A stretch of 19,772 bases of DNA from Schlegelella_A sp038234975 (GCA_038234975.1 JBBSUK010000063.1:1-19772), one strand, 5' to 3'. Positions 1 to 7,011 are shown, numbered from the stretch's first letter. Notes: generated from the sequence alone by a model not told the origin. Numbers and translations: made by a program.

Positions 1-392
1 AGCTGCGTGCGCACGGCGGCGTTGATGAAGCGCAAGGTCGCCTCGTACTTCACCGCGTTGTCGGCGAAGGCGGCGCGCTCGCGGTCCATGTCGACGGTGT
101 TGCGGTCGAGGTTGGGCTGCGACGGCGTCGCGTAGACCATCGCCGCGCCGACCCGGCCGCCGCTCAAGGACGGCGCGCCGCTGCCGATATGACCGGCGTG
201 GCTGGTCGACACGGTGCTTGCGGCTGCGAGCTGGCCGGTCGCCGCCTTCAGCGACGACGCGAAGTCGATGTCGCGGGCGACGTAGCCCGGCGTGTCGGCG
301 TTGGCGATGTTGCTGGCGATCACCCGTTGCCGCTCGCCGCGCAGCGTGAGCGCACGGGCCTGGAAGTCGAGGTTGTCGGTGATGGTGGGCAT
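1..392 (-). CDS. flgB: Flagellar basal-body rod protein FlgB (C-terminus cut by window edge)
   Basis: FlgB is one of the proximal rod proteins that join the MS ring to the distal rod in the flagellar basal body; it is exported by the flagellar type III system and has no cleaved signal. Read on the minus strand from an ATG at 390-392, the protein begins MPTITDNLDFQARALTLRGE and continues through the rod-protein signature ASNIANADTPGY, then ARDIDF. The end in the window, around KYEATLRFINAAV, matches the usual C-terminal helix, so only about 10 residues are likely missing. There is no clear Shine-Dalgarno sequence before the ATG, but no other start lies nearby in frame. It is divergent from flgA, the classical arrangement, and flgC should follow off the left edge. 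Confidence 0.93.
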   Translation of the reverse strand, partial: MPTITDNLDFQARALTLRGERQRVIASNIANADTPGYVARDIDFASSLKAATGQLAAASTVSTSHAGHIGSGAPSLSGGRVGAAMVYATPSQPNLDRNTVDMDRERAAFADNAVKYEATLRFINAAVRTQ

Positions 393-445
393 GGCGTGGG
401 CGGTGCAGCGGTTGAGGCGGATTGTTCCGACCGGCCGTGCCACCG

Positions 446-1309
446 ATGACGCGAACAGGCGCTGCTTTGCCGCCTTTCTCGTCGCCTCTGCAGGCCGGCC
501 CATTCCCTAGAGTTCTGGCCATCGTGCTGCTCATCGCCCTGCTCGCCCCGCTCTCGTGCAACGCGCGCCGTCGCTGGATCGTCGCCGCGACGGTCGGCAT
601 CGCCGTCACGCTCTCCGCAACCTCGACCCCGGTCCAGGCCGATGTCGATGCGGTGGCGCATCGGTCAGAGGCCGTTGCACTCGAGCCTTCGCTGATCGAG
701 ACGGTGCGTCAGCTCGCACTCGAGAAGAGCGAGGGGAGCGCACCCGGCGCACCGCGCGTCGAGATCGTCGTCGGCCAGCTCGACCCGCGGCTGCGCCTCG
801 CGCCGTGTCAGCGCATCGAACCCTCGTTGCCGCCGGGGATGCGGCTGTGGGGCAAGGCGCGAATCGGCCTGCGCTGCACGCAAGGGCCGACCGCGTGGAA
901 CGTCTACCTGCCCGTCACCGTCAAGGTGTGGGGCAAGGCGCTGGTCGTCGCCGCCGGCGGCACCGTCGGCAGCACCGTCGCCGCCGCCGATCTCGTCGAG
1001 GCCGAGGTCGACCTCGCCGAAGAGCCCAGCGCCGCGATCGTCGACCCGGCTCACGCCGTCGGCCGGGTGCTGGCCCAGAATCTGAAGCCCGGACAGACCC
1101 TGCGCCAAGGCCACCTCAAGCTGCGGCAGTTCTTCGCCGCCGGCGAGACGGTCAAGGTCGTGGCCGTCGGCGCGGGCTTCTCGCTCGAGAGCGAAGGCCA
1201 GGCACTGGGCAACGGCGTCGAAGGTGCGCCGGCCAGGGTACGAACCGAGAGCGGACGCATCCTGACGGGTACGCCGGCCGGAGAGCGCCGGATCGAGGTG
1301 ACCCTGTGA
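446..1309 (+). CDS. flgA: Flagellar P-ring assembly chaperone FlgA
   Basis: FlgA is a periplasmic chaperone needed to assemble FlgI into the P ring. The mature part shows an N-terminal wing region (around VEIVVGQLDPRLRLAPC), then the SAF-like segment (GSTVAAADLVEAEVDLAEE and LKPGQTLRQGHLK), and a C-terminal beta domain from about AGETVKVVAVGAGF to the end, closing with ARVRTESGRILTG. It carries a Sec signal (RRRWIVAATVGIAVTLSA, probable cleavage after PVQA). The start is uncertain. ATG 446 gives 287 residues with an unusually long leader holding two hydrophobic stretches and has no Shine-Dalgarno site. A GTG at 524 lies 10 bases after a -10-like TAGAGT (508-513) and would give a shorter leader. 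It stands directly before flgM, as in many Proteobacteria. Confidence 0.9.
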   Translation: MTRTGAALPPFSSPLQAGPFPRVLAIVLLIALLAPLSCNARRRWIVAATVGIAVTLSATSTPVQADVDAVAHRSEAVALEPSLIETVRQLALEKSEGSAPGAPRVEIVVGQLDPRLRLAPCQRIEPSLPPGMRLWGKARIGLRCTQGPTAWNVYLPVTVKVWGKALVVAAGGTVGSTVAAADLVEAEVDLAEEPSAAIVDPAHAVGRVLAQNLKPGQTLRQGHLKLRQFFAAGETVKVVAVGAGFSLESEGQALGNGVEGAPARVRTESGRILTGTPAGERRIEVTL

Positions 1310-1352
1310 CGCGGTTCGCCGCCGCGGCGAAAGCCACGCGCCGAAATAGCCC

Positions 1353-1379
1353 TAAAGTCGTCGCCGACCACGCCGATAG
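1353..1379 (+). promoter_or_regulatory. Sigma-28 (FliA) promoter of flgM
   Basis: TAAA at 1353-1356, a 15-base spacer, then GCCGATAG at 1372-1379. This matches the known FliA consensus (TAAA, N15, GCCGATAA) at 11 of 12 positions. It lies about 50 bases before the flgM start, in the flgA-flgM gap, where a late flagellar promoter is known in other bacteria. Confidence 0.85.
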
Positions 1380-1430
1380 TCCCTCCATGCAGATGGAGCG
1401 TGCCCCTCGGGCGCGGCGATGGAGAGCACC

Positions 1431-1760
1431 ATGAAGATCGGTCAACCCGCAGACAAACCGCACGGCGTCGCGCCCCAGGCCGCCGCGCCATCCACCACCG
1501 AGCTCGCCGCGAAGACTCAGGCGGCGCACAAGCCCGCCGTCGCCGCCGCGTCCGCAGCCGCCGACGCGAGTGCCAAGGTCGAGCTCTCGAGCACCGCCGC
1601 CTCGCTGCTCGCCGGTGGCGCCACCGCCGATTTCGACGCCGCCAAGGTCGCCCGCTTCACCGATGCGATCGCCAACGGCACCTACAAGGTCGATCCCGGC
1701 GCCATCGCCGACAAGCTGATCGCCAACGCCCAGGAGCTGCTCGGCAAGGTGAAGGGCTGA
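1431..1760 (+). CDS. flgM: Anti-sigma-28 factor FlgM
   Basis: FlgM binds and inhibits the flagellar sigma factor FliA until the hook is finished, and is then secreted through the flagellar export channel. The 109-residue product has a small N-terminal start (MKIGQ), a long Ala/Lys-rich disordered middle, a VELSSTAASLL segment, and the conserved C-terminal FliA-binding helices (DAAKVARFTDAIANGTYKVD, then ADKLIANAQELL). An ATG also lies at 1419, but the ATG at 1431 has a GGAG sequence (1421-1424) at good spacing and gives the usual FlgM N-terminus. The sigma-28 promoter upstream implies that FlgM is made under control of its own target, as in enterobacteria. The stop overlaps the flgN start (TGATG). 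Confidence 0.92.
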   Translation: MKIGQPADKPHGVAPQAAAPSTTELAAKTQAAHKPAVAAASAAADASAKVELSSTAASLLAGGATADFDAAKVARFTDAIANGTYKVDPGAIADKLIANAQELLGKVKG

Positions 1761-2158
1761 TGCTCGCCCTGGCCCACCGCGAGATCCATCCGGCCTGCCC
1801 GGACCTCGAGGCGCGCCTGTCGGCCGTCGAGGCCCAGCTGGCCGAGCTCGGCGACGCCTTGCGCTCCCGCGACAGCGCCGCCGTCGACCGTCACGCCGCC
1901 GCCCTGCACCGGGCGCTGGCGAGTGCCGTCGACCAGTTCTCGACCGCCGCCAAGGTCGGACCGCTGCCGCACGCCCTGCGCCATCGCCTCGCCGCGGCAG
2001 GCGGCCAGGTGGCGGCGCAACGCGAGTCGTTCGCCCGCGCCACCGCGGCGCTCGACCGCGCCATCGACGTGCTGCTGCCGCGCGACGCCGGCACGCTCTA
2101 CTCGGCCAGTGGCGGTGCCGACCGCGGCGCCTTCGCCGGCGGCGTGATCCGGGCCTGA
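1760..2158 (+). CDS. flgN: FlgN-like flagellar export chaperone
   Basis: FlgN proteins are cytoplasmic helical chaperones for the hook-filament junction proteins FlgK and FlgL. The 132-residue product is Ala/Leu-rich and predicted to be almost wholly helical in its first 110 residues (LEARLSAVEAQLAELGDAL, then LHRALASAVDQFSTAAK), followed by a flexible tail (SASGGADRG) like those that bind FlhA or FliJ in other FlgN proteins. Sequence similarity in this family is weak, so the name rests mainly on size, helical pattern, and position directly after flgM with translational coupling (ATG overlaps the flgM TGA). Confidence 0.75.
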   Translation: MLALAHREIHPACPDLEARLSAVEAQLAELGDALRSRDSAAVDRHAAALHRALASAVDQFSTAAKVGPLPHALRHRLAAAGGQVAAQRESFARATAALDRAIDVLLPRDAGTLYSASGGADRGAFAGGVIRA

Positions 2159-2171
2159 CCGCGCCGGCCGT

Positions 2172-2190
2172 CGGTCGCGCGAGCCGACCG
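2172..2190. terminator. Small hairpin between convergent flgN and GNAT gene
   Basis: CGGTCG (2172-2177) can pair with CGACCG (2185-2190) around a 7-base loop. It lies in the 45-base gap between two converging genes, so it could act on both transcripts. It has no run of T on either strand, so it is at best a weak terminator or a transcript end-stabiliser. Confidence 0.3.
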
Positions 2191-2203
2191 CCCGCGATCG
2201 ACC

Positions 2204-2677
2204 TCAGTCCTTCCTCAGCTCCTTGACCATCCGCACGCCCGCCTCCCGGCCGCTGTAGTAGCCGGGCAGGACCTCCCGCGGGCCGTAGCCCAGACGCAGG
2301 TAGAAGGCGCGCGCCGCGGCATTGCGCATGCGCGCCTCCAGCGTGATCCGGCGCGTCCCCGCGACATGCGCCGACGCTTCCAGCCAGCCGACCATCGCCC
2401 GACCGACGCCGCGCCGCGCCGCAGCCGGCAGCACGGCGAGCAGCAGCAGGTGCGCGTCTTCGTCGCCGTACTTCATGATGCCGAAGCCGACCCGTGCGCC
2501 GTCGCGGACGGCGACGATCGCGTTGGTGTCGGGATGACGCAGGCTGCGCAGCACGCGCTCGCGGGTCCAGCTCCAGCCGAGGCCCTGCTCGATGAGATCG
2601 CGCGCCATCTCGGCGATCGGCAGGGCGTCGGCGCGGGTCGCGAGGCGGATCGAGGCGGTCGCTGAGTCTGGCGTCAT
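2204..2677 (-). CDS. GNAT-family N-acetyltransferase (RimI-like)
   Basis: This 157-residue protein spans one complete GNAT domain that should transfer an acetyl group from acetyl-CoA to an amine. It starts with a typical first strand and helix (SIRLATRADALPIAEMARDL). The acetyl-CoA pyrophosphate loop is seen at about residues 78-93 (LLLLAVLPAAARRGVGR), then the fourth strand (ITLEAR) and the motif B segment (NAAARAFYLRLGYGPRE). The PGYYSGREAGVRM end resembles RimI and other protein or small-molecule acetyltransferases. The substrate cannot be read from sequence. It is divergent from dinB with 42 bases between the starts and converges on flgN. Confidence 0.88.
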   Translation of the reverse strand: MTPDSATASIRLATRADALPIAEMARDLIEQGLGWSWTRERVLRSLRHPDTNAIVAVRDGARVGFGIMKYGDEDAHLLLLAVLPAAARRGVGRAMVGWLEASAHVAGTRRITLEARMRNAAARAFYLRLGYGPREVLPGYYSGREAGVRMVKELRKD

Positions 2678-2705
2678 GGCGTCGCGTCGCGGGGCACGCC
2701 GAGCC

Positions 2706-2711
2706 TACCAT
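2706..2711 (+). promoter_or_regulatory. Possible -10 element of dinB
   Basis: TACCAT ends 8 bases before the dinB GTG. There is no good -35 match at 16-18 bases upstream and no Shine-Dalgarno sequence before the start, so the mRNA may have almost no leader. No LexA-type CTG-N10-CAG site was seen in the 42-base gap. Confidence 0.3.
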
Positions 2712-2719
2712 CGCAGACC

Positions 2720-3928
2720 GTGAGCCGCCGCCTCGTCGCCCACCTCGACATGGACGCGTTCTACGCGTCGGTCGAGCTGCTGCGCTACCCCGATCTGCGC
2801 GGCGAGGCGGTCGTCATCGGTGGCGGCCGCGACCGCCAGCCGACGCTGCAGCCCGACGGCACCCGGCGCTATTGGCGACTGCGCGACTACGTCGGCCGCG
2901 GCGTCGTCACGACCAGCACCTACGAGGCGAGGAAGCTCGGTGTCTTCTCCGCGATGGGGATGATGAAGTCGGCGGCGCTCGCCCCCGATGCGGTCCTCCT
3001 GCCGGTCGACTTCGACGAGTACCGCCGCTACTCGCGCGCCTTCAAGGCGGCGGTGCGCGCCGTCGCGCCGGTCGTCGAGGACCGCGGCATCGACGAGATC
3101 TACATCGACCTGAGCGACATCGCCGGCGCGCACGACGACGCCGGCCGCGCCGTCGGCGAGCGGATCAAGGCCGCCGTCGGGGACGCGACCGGTCTGACCT
3201 GCTCGATCGGCATCACGCCGAACAAGCTGCTGTCCAAGCTGGCCTCCGAGCTCGACAAGCCCGACGGCCTCACGCTTCTTTCGCACGCCGAGGTCGCGAC
3301 CCGCATCTGGCCGCTCGCCGCGAAGAAGGTCAACGGCATCGGACCGAAGGCGGCCGAGCATCTCGCCGCGCTCGGCCTGCACACGATCGGCGACATCGCC
3401 GCCGCCGACCCGGCGTCTCTCGTCGAGCGCTTCGGCAAGGCCTACGGAGCCTGGCTGCACGAGGCGGCGCACGGTCGCGACGAGCGGCCGGTCGTCACCT
3501 CGAGCGAGCCGAAGTCCATCAGCCGCGAGACGACGTTCGAGCGCGACCTGCACGCGGTGCGCGACCGGGCTGCCCTGTCGGCGGTCTTCACCGAGCTCTG
3601 CGAAAAGCTCGCCGGCGATCTCTCGCGCAAGGGCTACGCGGCGAAGACGATCGGCATCAAGCTGCGTTACGACGACTTCCGCATCGCCACCCGCGACCTC
3701 ACCCTCGACGCGCACACGCTCGACGCGCGGGCGATCCGGCGTGCGGCCGGCCAGTGCCTGAAGCGCATCGACCTGGCGCGGCGCCTGCGCCTGCTCGGCG
3801 TGCGCGCCGGCAGCCTGGAGAAGGTGAGCGACCTCGTGGCCGGCGTCGGCCTGCCTCCGCCCGCTGCCGCCCGGCCGCACGCCGGTCCGCGGCGCGACGA
3901 CGCGCTGCCGCTGTTCCCCCTCCCTTAG
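2720..3928 (+). CDS. dinB: DNA polymerase IV (Y-family translesion polymerase)
   Basis: DinB copies past damaged template bases with low fidelity. The 402-residue protein has the first catalytic motif HLDMDAFYASVE (metal ligand D10, steric-gate pair F14-Y15), the substrate-binding segment STYEARKLGV, and the second catalytic motif GIDEIYIDLS (D125, E126), where most DinB proteins have SIDE. The thumb follows (GITPNKLLSKLASELDKP and the helix-hairpin-helix INGIGPKAAEHL, read here as VNGIGPKA), then the little-finger domain with SISRETTFERDL. Between VVIGGG and GRGVVTTS there is an insertion of roughly 20 residues (36-60) compared with E. coli DinB. The C-terminal ALPLF resembles the beta-clamp binding pentapeptide QLxLF. 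The start is a GTG; there is no upstream alternative because the divergent gene begins 42 bases away. Confidence 0.95.
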   Translation: MSRRLVAHLDMDAFYASVELLRYPDLRGEAVVIGGGRDRQPTLQPDGTRRYWRLRDYVGRGVVTTSTYEARKLGVFSAMGMMKSAALAPDAVLLPVDFDEYRRYSRAFKAAVRAVAPVVEDRGIDEIYIDLSDIAGAHDDAGRAVGERIKAAVGDATGLTCSIGITPNKLLSKLASELDKPDGLTLLSHAEVATRIWPLAAKKVNGIGPKAAEHLAALGLHTIGDIAAADPASLVERFGKAYGAWLHEAAHGRDERPVVTSSEPKSISRETTFERDLHAVRDRAALSAVFTELCEKLAGDLSRKGYAAKTIGIKLRYDDFRIATRDLTLDAHTLDARAIRRAAGQCLKRIDLARRLRLLGVRAGSLEKVSDLVAGVGLPPPAAARPHAGPRRDDALPLFPLP

Positions 3929-3931
3929 CAT
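3926..3931 (+). promoter_or_regulatory. Possible -10 element of the hydroxyacid dehydrogenase gene
   Basis: TAGCAT, which includes the dinB stop codon, ends 7 bases before the ATG at 3939. There is no Shine-Dalgarno sequence, so a short-leader transcript may begin here in addition to read-through from dinB. The -35 region is not convincing. Confidence 0.3.
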
Positions 3932-3938
3932 CGACCGC

Positions 3939-5141
3939 ATGGCTGCACCCCTCATCACCAACGTCGAGGACCTGCGCGAGCTCGCGAAACGCCGCGTCCC
4001 GCGCATGTTCTACGACTACGCCGACTCCGGCTCGTGGACCGAAAGCACCTACCGCGCCAACGAGGCCGACTTCCACGGCATCAAGCTGCGACAGCGGGTC
4101 GCCGTCGACATCGAGAAGCGGTCGCTGCGAACGACGATGGCCGGCCACGACGTGGCGATCCCCGTCGCGCTCGCGCCGGTCGGTTTGCTGGGCATGCAGC
4201 ACGCCGACGGCGAGATCCTCGCCGCGCGCGCCGCCGAGGCGTTCGGCGTGCCGTTCACGCTGTCGACGATGAGCATCTGCTCGATCGAGGACGTCGCCGC
4301 CGCGACCACCAAGCCGTTCTGGTTCCAGCTCTACGTGATGCGCGACCGCGAGTTCATCGGCCGCCTGATCGACCGCGCGAAAGCGGCGACGTGCAGCGCG
4401 CTCGTGCTCACGCTCGACCTGCAGATCCTCGGCCAGCGCCACAAGGACATCAAGAACGGACTGTCGGCGCCGCCGAAGCCGACGCTCGCCAACCTCTTCA
4501 ACCTGGTCACCAAGCCGGGCTGGTGCAGCGCCATGCTCGGCACGAAGCGGCGCCAGTTCGGCAACATCGTCGGCCACGTCAAGGGCATCGACGACATGGC
4601 CTCGCTCGGCGCCTGGACCGCGCAGCAGTTCGACCCGACGCTGTCGTGGGACGACATCGCCTGGATCCAGGAGCGCTGGGGCGGCACGCTGATCCTCAAG
4701 GGCATCCTCGATGCCGAAGACGCGACGCTGGCCACCAGGACCGGCGCCGACGCGATCATCGTCTCCAACCACGGCGGCCGGCAGCTCGACGGCGCACCAT
4801 CGTCGATCTCGGCGCTGCCGGCGATCGCCGAGGCGGTGGCTAGAACCGGCTCGACGATGGAGGTCTGGATGGACGGCGGCATCCGCTCCGGCCAGGACAT
4901 CCTCAAGGCCCGGGCGTTCGGCGCTCGCGGCGTGATGGTCGGCCGTGCCTTCGTCTACGGTCTCGGCGCGATGGGGCAGGCGGGGGTCAGCCGCTGCCTC
5001 GAACTCCTCGCCAACGAGCTCGAGCTGACGATGGCGTTTTGCGGCCACACCGACATCCGCAACATCGACGCCTCGATCCTGCTTCCAGGCACTTTCGAGG
5101 CGCTGGGAGGCTTGCGCCATGACTCTCGACCAGCTGCATGA
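3939..5141 (+). CDS. lldD: FMN-dependent alpha-hydroxyacid dehydrogenase (L-lactate dehydrogenase, LldD type)
   Basis: This enzyme oxidises an L-2-hydroxyacid, most likely L-lactate to pyruvate, and as LldD would pass electrons to quinone at the inner membrane. The 400-residue protein is full length for the family. Active-site residues seen by analogy with glycolate oxidase: Y25 in FYDYADSG, Y132 in FQLYV, D160 in LTLD, R167 in GQRHKD, the FMN-contacting K254 in LILKGI, and the catalytic pair H278 and R281 in SNHGGRQLDG. FMN-phosphate binding lies in MDGGIRSGQD and GVMVGRAF. Substrate choice (lactate, glycolate, mandelate) cannot be fixed by eye. The last 23 bases overlap the next gene, which implies co-translation. 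It begins 10 bases after the dinB stop. Confidence 0.9.
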   Translation: MAAPLITNVEDLRELAKRRVPRMFYDYADSGSWTESTYRANEADFHGIKLRQRVAVDIEKRSLRTTMAGHDVAIPVALAPVGLLGMQHADGEILAARAAEAFGVPFTLSTMSICSIEDVAAATTKPFWFQLYVMRDREFIGRLIDRAKAATCSALVLTLDLQILGQRHKDIKNGLSAPPKPTLANLFNLVTKPGWCSAMLGTKRRQFGNIVGHVKGIDDMASLGAWTAQQFDPTLSWDDIAWIQERWGGTLILKGILDAEDATLATRTGADAIIVSNHGGRQLDGAPSSISALPAIAEAVARTGSTMEVWMDGGIRSGQDILKARAFGARGVMVGRAFVYGLGAMGQAGVSRCLELLANELELTMAFCGHTDIRNIDASILLPGTFEALGGLRHDSRPAA

Positions 5142-5388
5142 ACTGAAGCTCTGGCACCAGCGCCACTGGCGCGAGCACCCGGTCGAGAAGCACGTGTGGG
5201 ACCTGGTGCTGACGGTCTGGGTCGCGTCGTTCGTCGGCGTGCCGACGGCGCTGGTGGTCCACGCCGCCTGGGCGTTGGCGGCATGCGCGATGCTCTTCTT
5301 CCTGCCCGAGGGCTACGTGACGATGCGGCGGCTGCTCGCCGCGGCCGGCGTGTTGCGTTGCGACTGGATCGTTGCGCTCGGCCTCTGA
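5119..5388 (+). CDS. Small two-helix membrane protein, unknown function
   Basis: I do not recognise this 89-residue protein. It starts with a charged, His-rich amphipathic stretch (DQLHELKLWHQRHWREHP), followed by two probable membrane helices (about residues 27-45, DLVLTVWVASFVGVPTALV, and 47-63, ending in LFFLPEG), then a short basic segment and a Leu-rich end. It overlaps the end of the hydroxyacid dehydrogenase gene by 23 bases in another frame, so translation is probably coupled. A role as a membrane anchor or partner for that enzyme is an inference from position only. Codon use in the third position is as GC-rich as in its neighbours, which supports a real gene. Confidence 0.65.
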   Translation: MTLDQLHELKLWHQRHWREHPVEKHVWDLVLTVWVASFVGVPTALVVHAAWALAACAMLFFLPEGYVTMRRLLAAAGVLRCDWIVALGL

Positions 5389-5394
5389 TCGCCC

Positions 5395-6285
5395 TCAGCC
5401 GTCGCGGCTGTCGAACGTGTTGCAGCGATCGGGATCGCCGGCTTCGAAGCCGCGCTTGAACCAGCCGACCCGCTGCGCGCTCGAGCCGTGGGTGAAGCTC
5501 TCCGGCACGACCTCGCCGCGGCCGCGGCGCTGCAGGTTGTCGTCGCCGATCTGCGACGCGGCGTTGAGCGCCGACTCGATGTCGCCCGATTCCAGCCGCC
5601 AGCCTTGCTCGGCCTGCGAGCGCTTCGCCCAGACCCCGGCGAAGCAGTCGGCCTGCAGTTCGAGCCGCACCGACATCGCATTGGCCTGCGCCTCGCCGCC
5701 GCGCCGGCGCATGGCGTCGACCTTCTCCATCACGCCGAGCTGGTTCTGCACGTGGTGGCCGATCTCGTGGGCGATCACGTAGGCCTGCGCGAACTGGCCT
5801 GGCGCGCCGAGCCGCTGCTCGAGGGTGCGGAAGAAGCCGAGGTCGATGTAGACCTTGCGGTCGTTCGGGCAGTAGAACGGACCCATCGCCGCCGACCCCT
5901 GCCCGCAGGCCGTGGGGAAGCTGCCGGAGTAGATGTCGAGCTTGGGCGCCTGGTAGGTCTGGCCGGCATCGGCGAAGACCTTGGTCCACACCGTCTCGGT
6001 GCTGCGCAGGATCTGCGAGACGAACTTCGCCTGCCGGTCGTCGGCCGGCGGCGCCGGCCGCGGCCCCTGCGGCACCTGCTGCGCCACGTCGCCGCCGCCG
6101 CCGCCCGAGGCCATGCCGAGGATGGTGAGCGGGTTGATGCCGAAGATCCAGCCGGCGACGAGCGCCACCGCGACGGTGCCGATGCCGATGCCGCGGCCGC
6201 CGATGCCGAAGCCCCTGCCGCCACCGCCACCCATGCCGCGAACGTCCTCGACGTTGCTGCTCTCTTCCTGACCGTCCATGCGCAT
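5395..6285 (-). CDS. ypfJ: YpfJ-type putative neutral zinc metallopeptidase
   Basis: The protein belongs to the YpfJ/COG2321 family of membrane-anchored putative metallopeptidases with unknown substrates. The 296 residues contain a Gly-rich N-terminus (18-36), one membrane helix (about 35-58), a Gly/Pro-rich linker, then a periplasmic domain. The domain shows ACGQGSAAMGPFYCPND (a conserved Cys pair), the zinc motif HEIGHH (173-178), and the ELQADCFAGVWA segment (209-220) that supplies the third ligand. The first ATG (6285) has AGGGAG nine bases upstream, so it is preferred over the ATG two codons later. It starts 16 bases after dcd ends, so the two form an operon. Confidence 0.92.
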   Translation of the reverse strand: MRMDGQEESSNVEDVRGMGGGGGRGFGIGGRGIGIGTVAVALVAGWIFGINPLTILGMASGGGGGDVAQQVPQGPRPAPPADDRQAKFVSQILRSTETVWTKVFADAGQTYQAPKLDIYSGSFPTACGQGSAAMGPFYCPNDRKVYIDLGFFRTLEQRLGAPGQFAQAYVIAHEIGHHVQNQLGVMEKVDAMRRRGGEAQANAMSVRLELQADCFAGVWAKRSQAEQGWRLESGDIESALNAASQIGDDNLQRRGRGEVVPESFTHGSSAQRVGWFKRGFEAGDPDRCNTFDSRDG

Positions 6286-6301
6286 GGCTGTTGTCTCCCT
6301 T

Positions 6302-6883
6302 TCAGGTCTTGGGAAGCGTCACGCCGCGCTGCCCCTGGTACTTGCCGCCGCGATCCTTGTAGCTGATTTCGCAGACCTCGTCGCTTTCGAAGAAGACGAC
6401 TTGCGCGCAGCCCTCGCCGGCGTAGATGCGGGCCGGCAGCGGTGTGGTGTTGCTGAACTCGAGCGTCACGTAGCCCTCCCACTCGGGCTCGAACGGCGTC
6501 ACGTTGACGATGATCCCGCAGCGGGCGTAGGTGCTCTTGCCCAGGCAGATCGTCAGCACATTCCTCGGGATGCGGAAGTACTCGACCGTGCGCGCCAGCG
6601 CGAAGCTGTTCGGCGGTATGACGCAGACGTCGCCGGCGATGTCGACGAAGCTCTTCTCGTCGAAGTTCTTCGGGTCGACAACGGTGGAGAAGATGTTCGT
6701 GAAGACCTTGAACTCGGGCGCGCAGCGAATGTCGTAGCCGTAGCTCGAGGTGCCGTAGCTGACGATGCGCCTCTCGACTCCGTCCGCGTCGACGGCATGG
6801 CGCACCTGGCCCGGCTCGAACGGTTCGATCATGCCGTGCTGCTCGGCCATGCGGCGGATCCAGCGGTCGCTCTTGATGCTCAT
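6302..6883 (-). CDS. dcd: dCTP deaminase
   Basis: Dcd deaminates dCTP to dUTP, the main source of dUMP for thymidylate synthesis in many Gram-negatives. The 193-residue protein is nearly identical in pattern to betaproteobacterial Dcd: MSIKSDRWIRRMAEQHGMI at the start, SYGTSSYGYDIR, PPNSFALART, the nucleotide-binding GKSTYARCG (S117, R121), the catalytic glutamate in VTLEFSN (E142), and the C-terminal YKDRGGKYQGQ lid. A short insertion (about residues 29-38, HAVDADGVER) is a little longer than I remember for relatives. The enzyme is a trimer in the cytoplasm. It leads the dcd-ypfJ operon, and a -10-like TAGAAT stands 9 bases before the ATG. Confidence 0.97.
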   Translation of the reverse strand: MSIKSDRWIRRMAEQHGMIEPFEPGQVRHAVDADGVERRIVSYGTSSYGYDIRCAPEFKVFTNIFSTVVDPKNFDEKSFVDIAGDVCVIPPNSFALARTVEYFRIPRNVLTICLGKSTYARCGIIVNVTPFEPEWEGYVTLEFSNTTPLPARIYAGEGCAQVVFFESDEVCEISYKDRGGKYQGQRGVTLPKT

Positions 6884-6892
6884 GTGGGCGTG

Positions 6893-6898
6893 ATTCTA
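6893..6898 (-). promoter_or_regulatory. Probable -10 element of the dcd-ypfJ operon
   Basis: On the minus strand TAGAAT, a good sigma-70 -10 match, ends 9 bases before the dcd ATG. The expected start of transcription would be about 3 bases before the ATG, leaving no room for a Shine-Dalgarno sequence. The -35 region falls in the inverted repeat 6917-6946. Confidence 0.5.
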
Positions 6899-6916
6899 GG
6901 CAGCCCGTCACCGCGG

Positions 6917-6946
6917 CCCGGCAAGCGACAGGGCCGACTTGCCGGG
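6917..6946. repeat. Perfect 9-bp inverted repeat between divergent dcd and Mpo1-like genes
   Basis: CCCGGCAAG (6917-6925) is repeated as its reverse complement CTTGCCGGG (6938-6946) with a 12-base spacer. It lies where the dcd -35 would be and upstream of the Mpo1-like gene, so it could be an operator for a dimeric regulator. It could also merely be a hairpin. CCGCGG palindromes flank it at 6911-6916 and 6957-6962. Confidence 0.45.
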
Positions 6947-7011
6947 AGTCGACCGGCCGCGGGCACTTGCCCTACCATGCCCTCACCGCGGATTTCCATC
7001 GCCTGCCGCCC

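Noticed and set aside
430..470. Sigma-54-like TGGCACG on the minus strand upstream of flgB
   Set aside because: Only the -24 half is present. The expected -12 TTGC is absent at the right distance (GTCGG stands there), so it is not a credible sigma-54 promoter.
2678..2719. SOS (LexA) box before dinB
   Set aside because: No CTG-N10-CAG-like dyad is present in the gap, so no LexA control is claimed.
665..5120. Many long antisense ORFs, for example over flgA, dinB and the dehydrogenase gene
   Set aside because: They lie opposite well-supported genes, have Arg/Ala/Gly-rich low-complexity translations and no recognisable domains. This is expected at such GC content.
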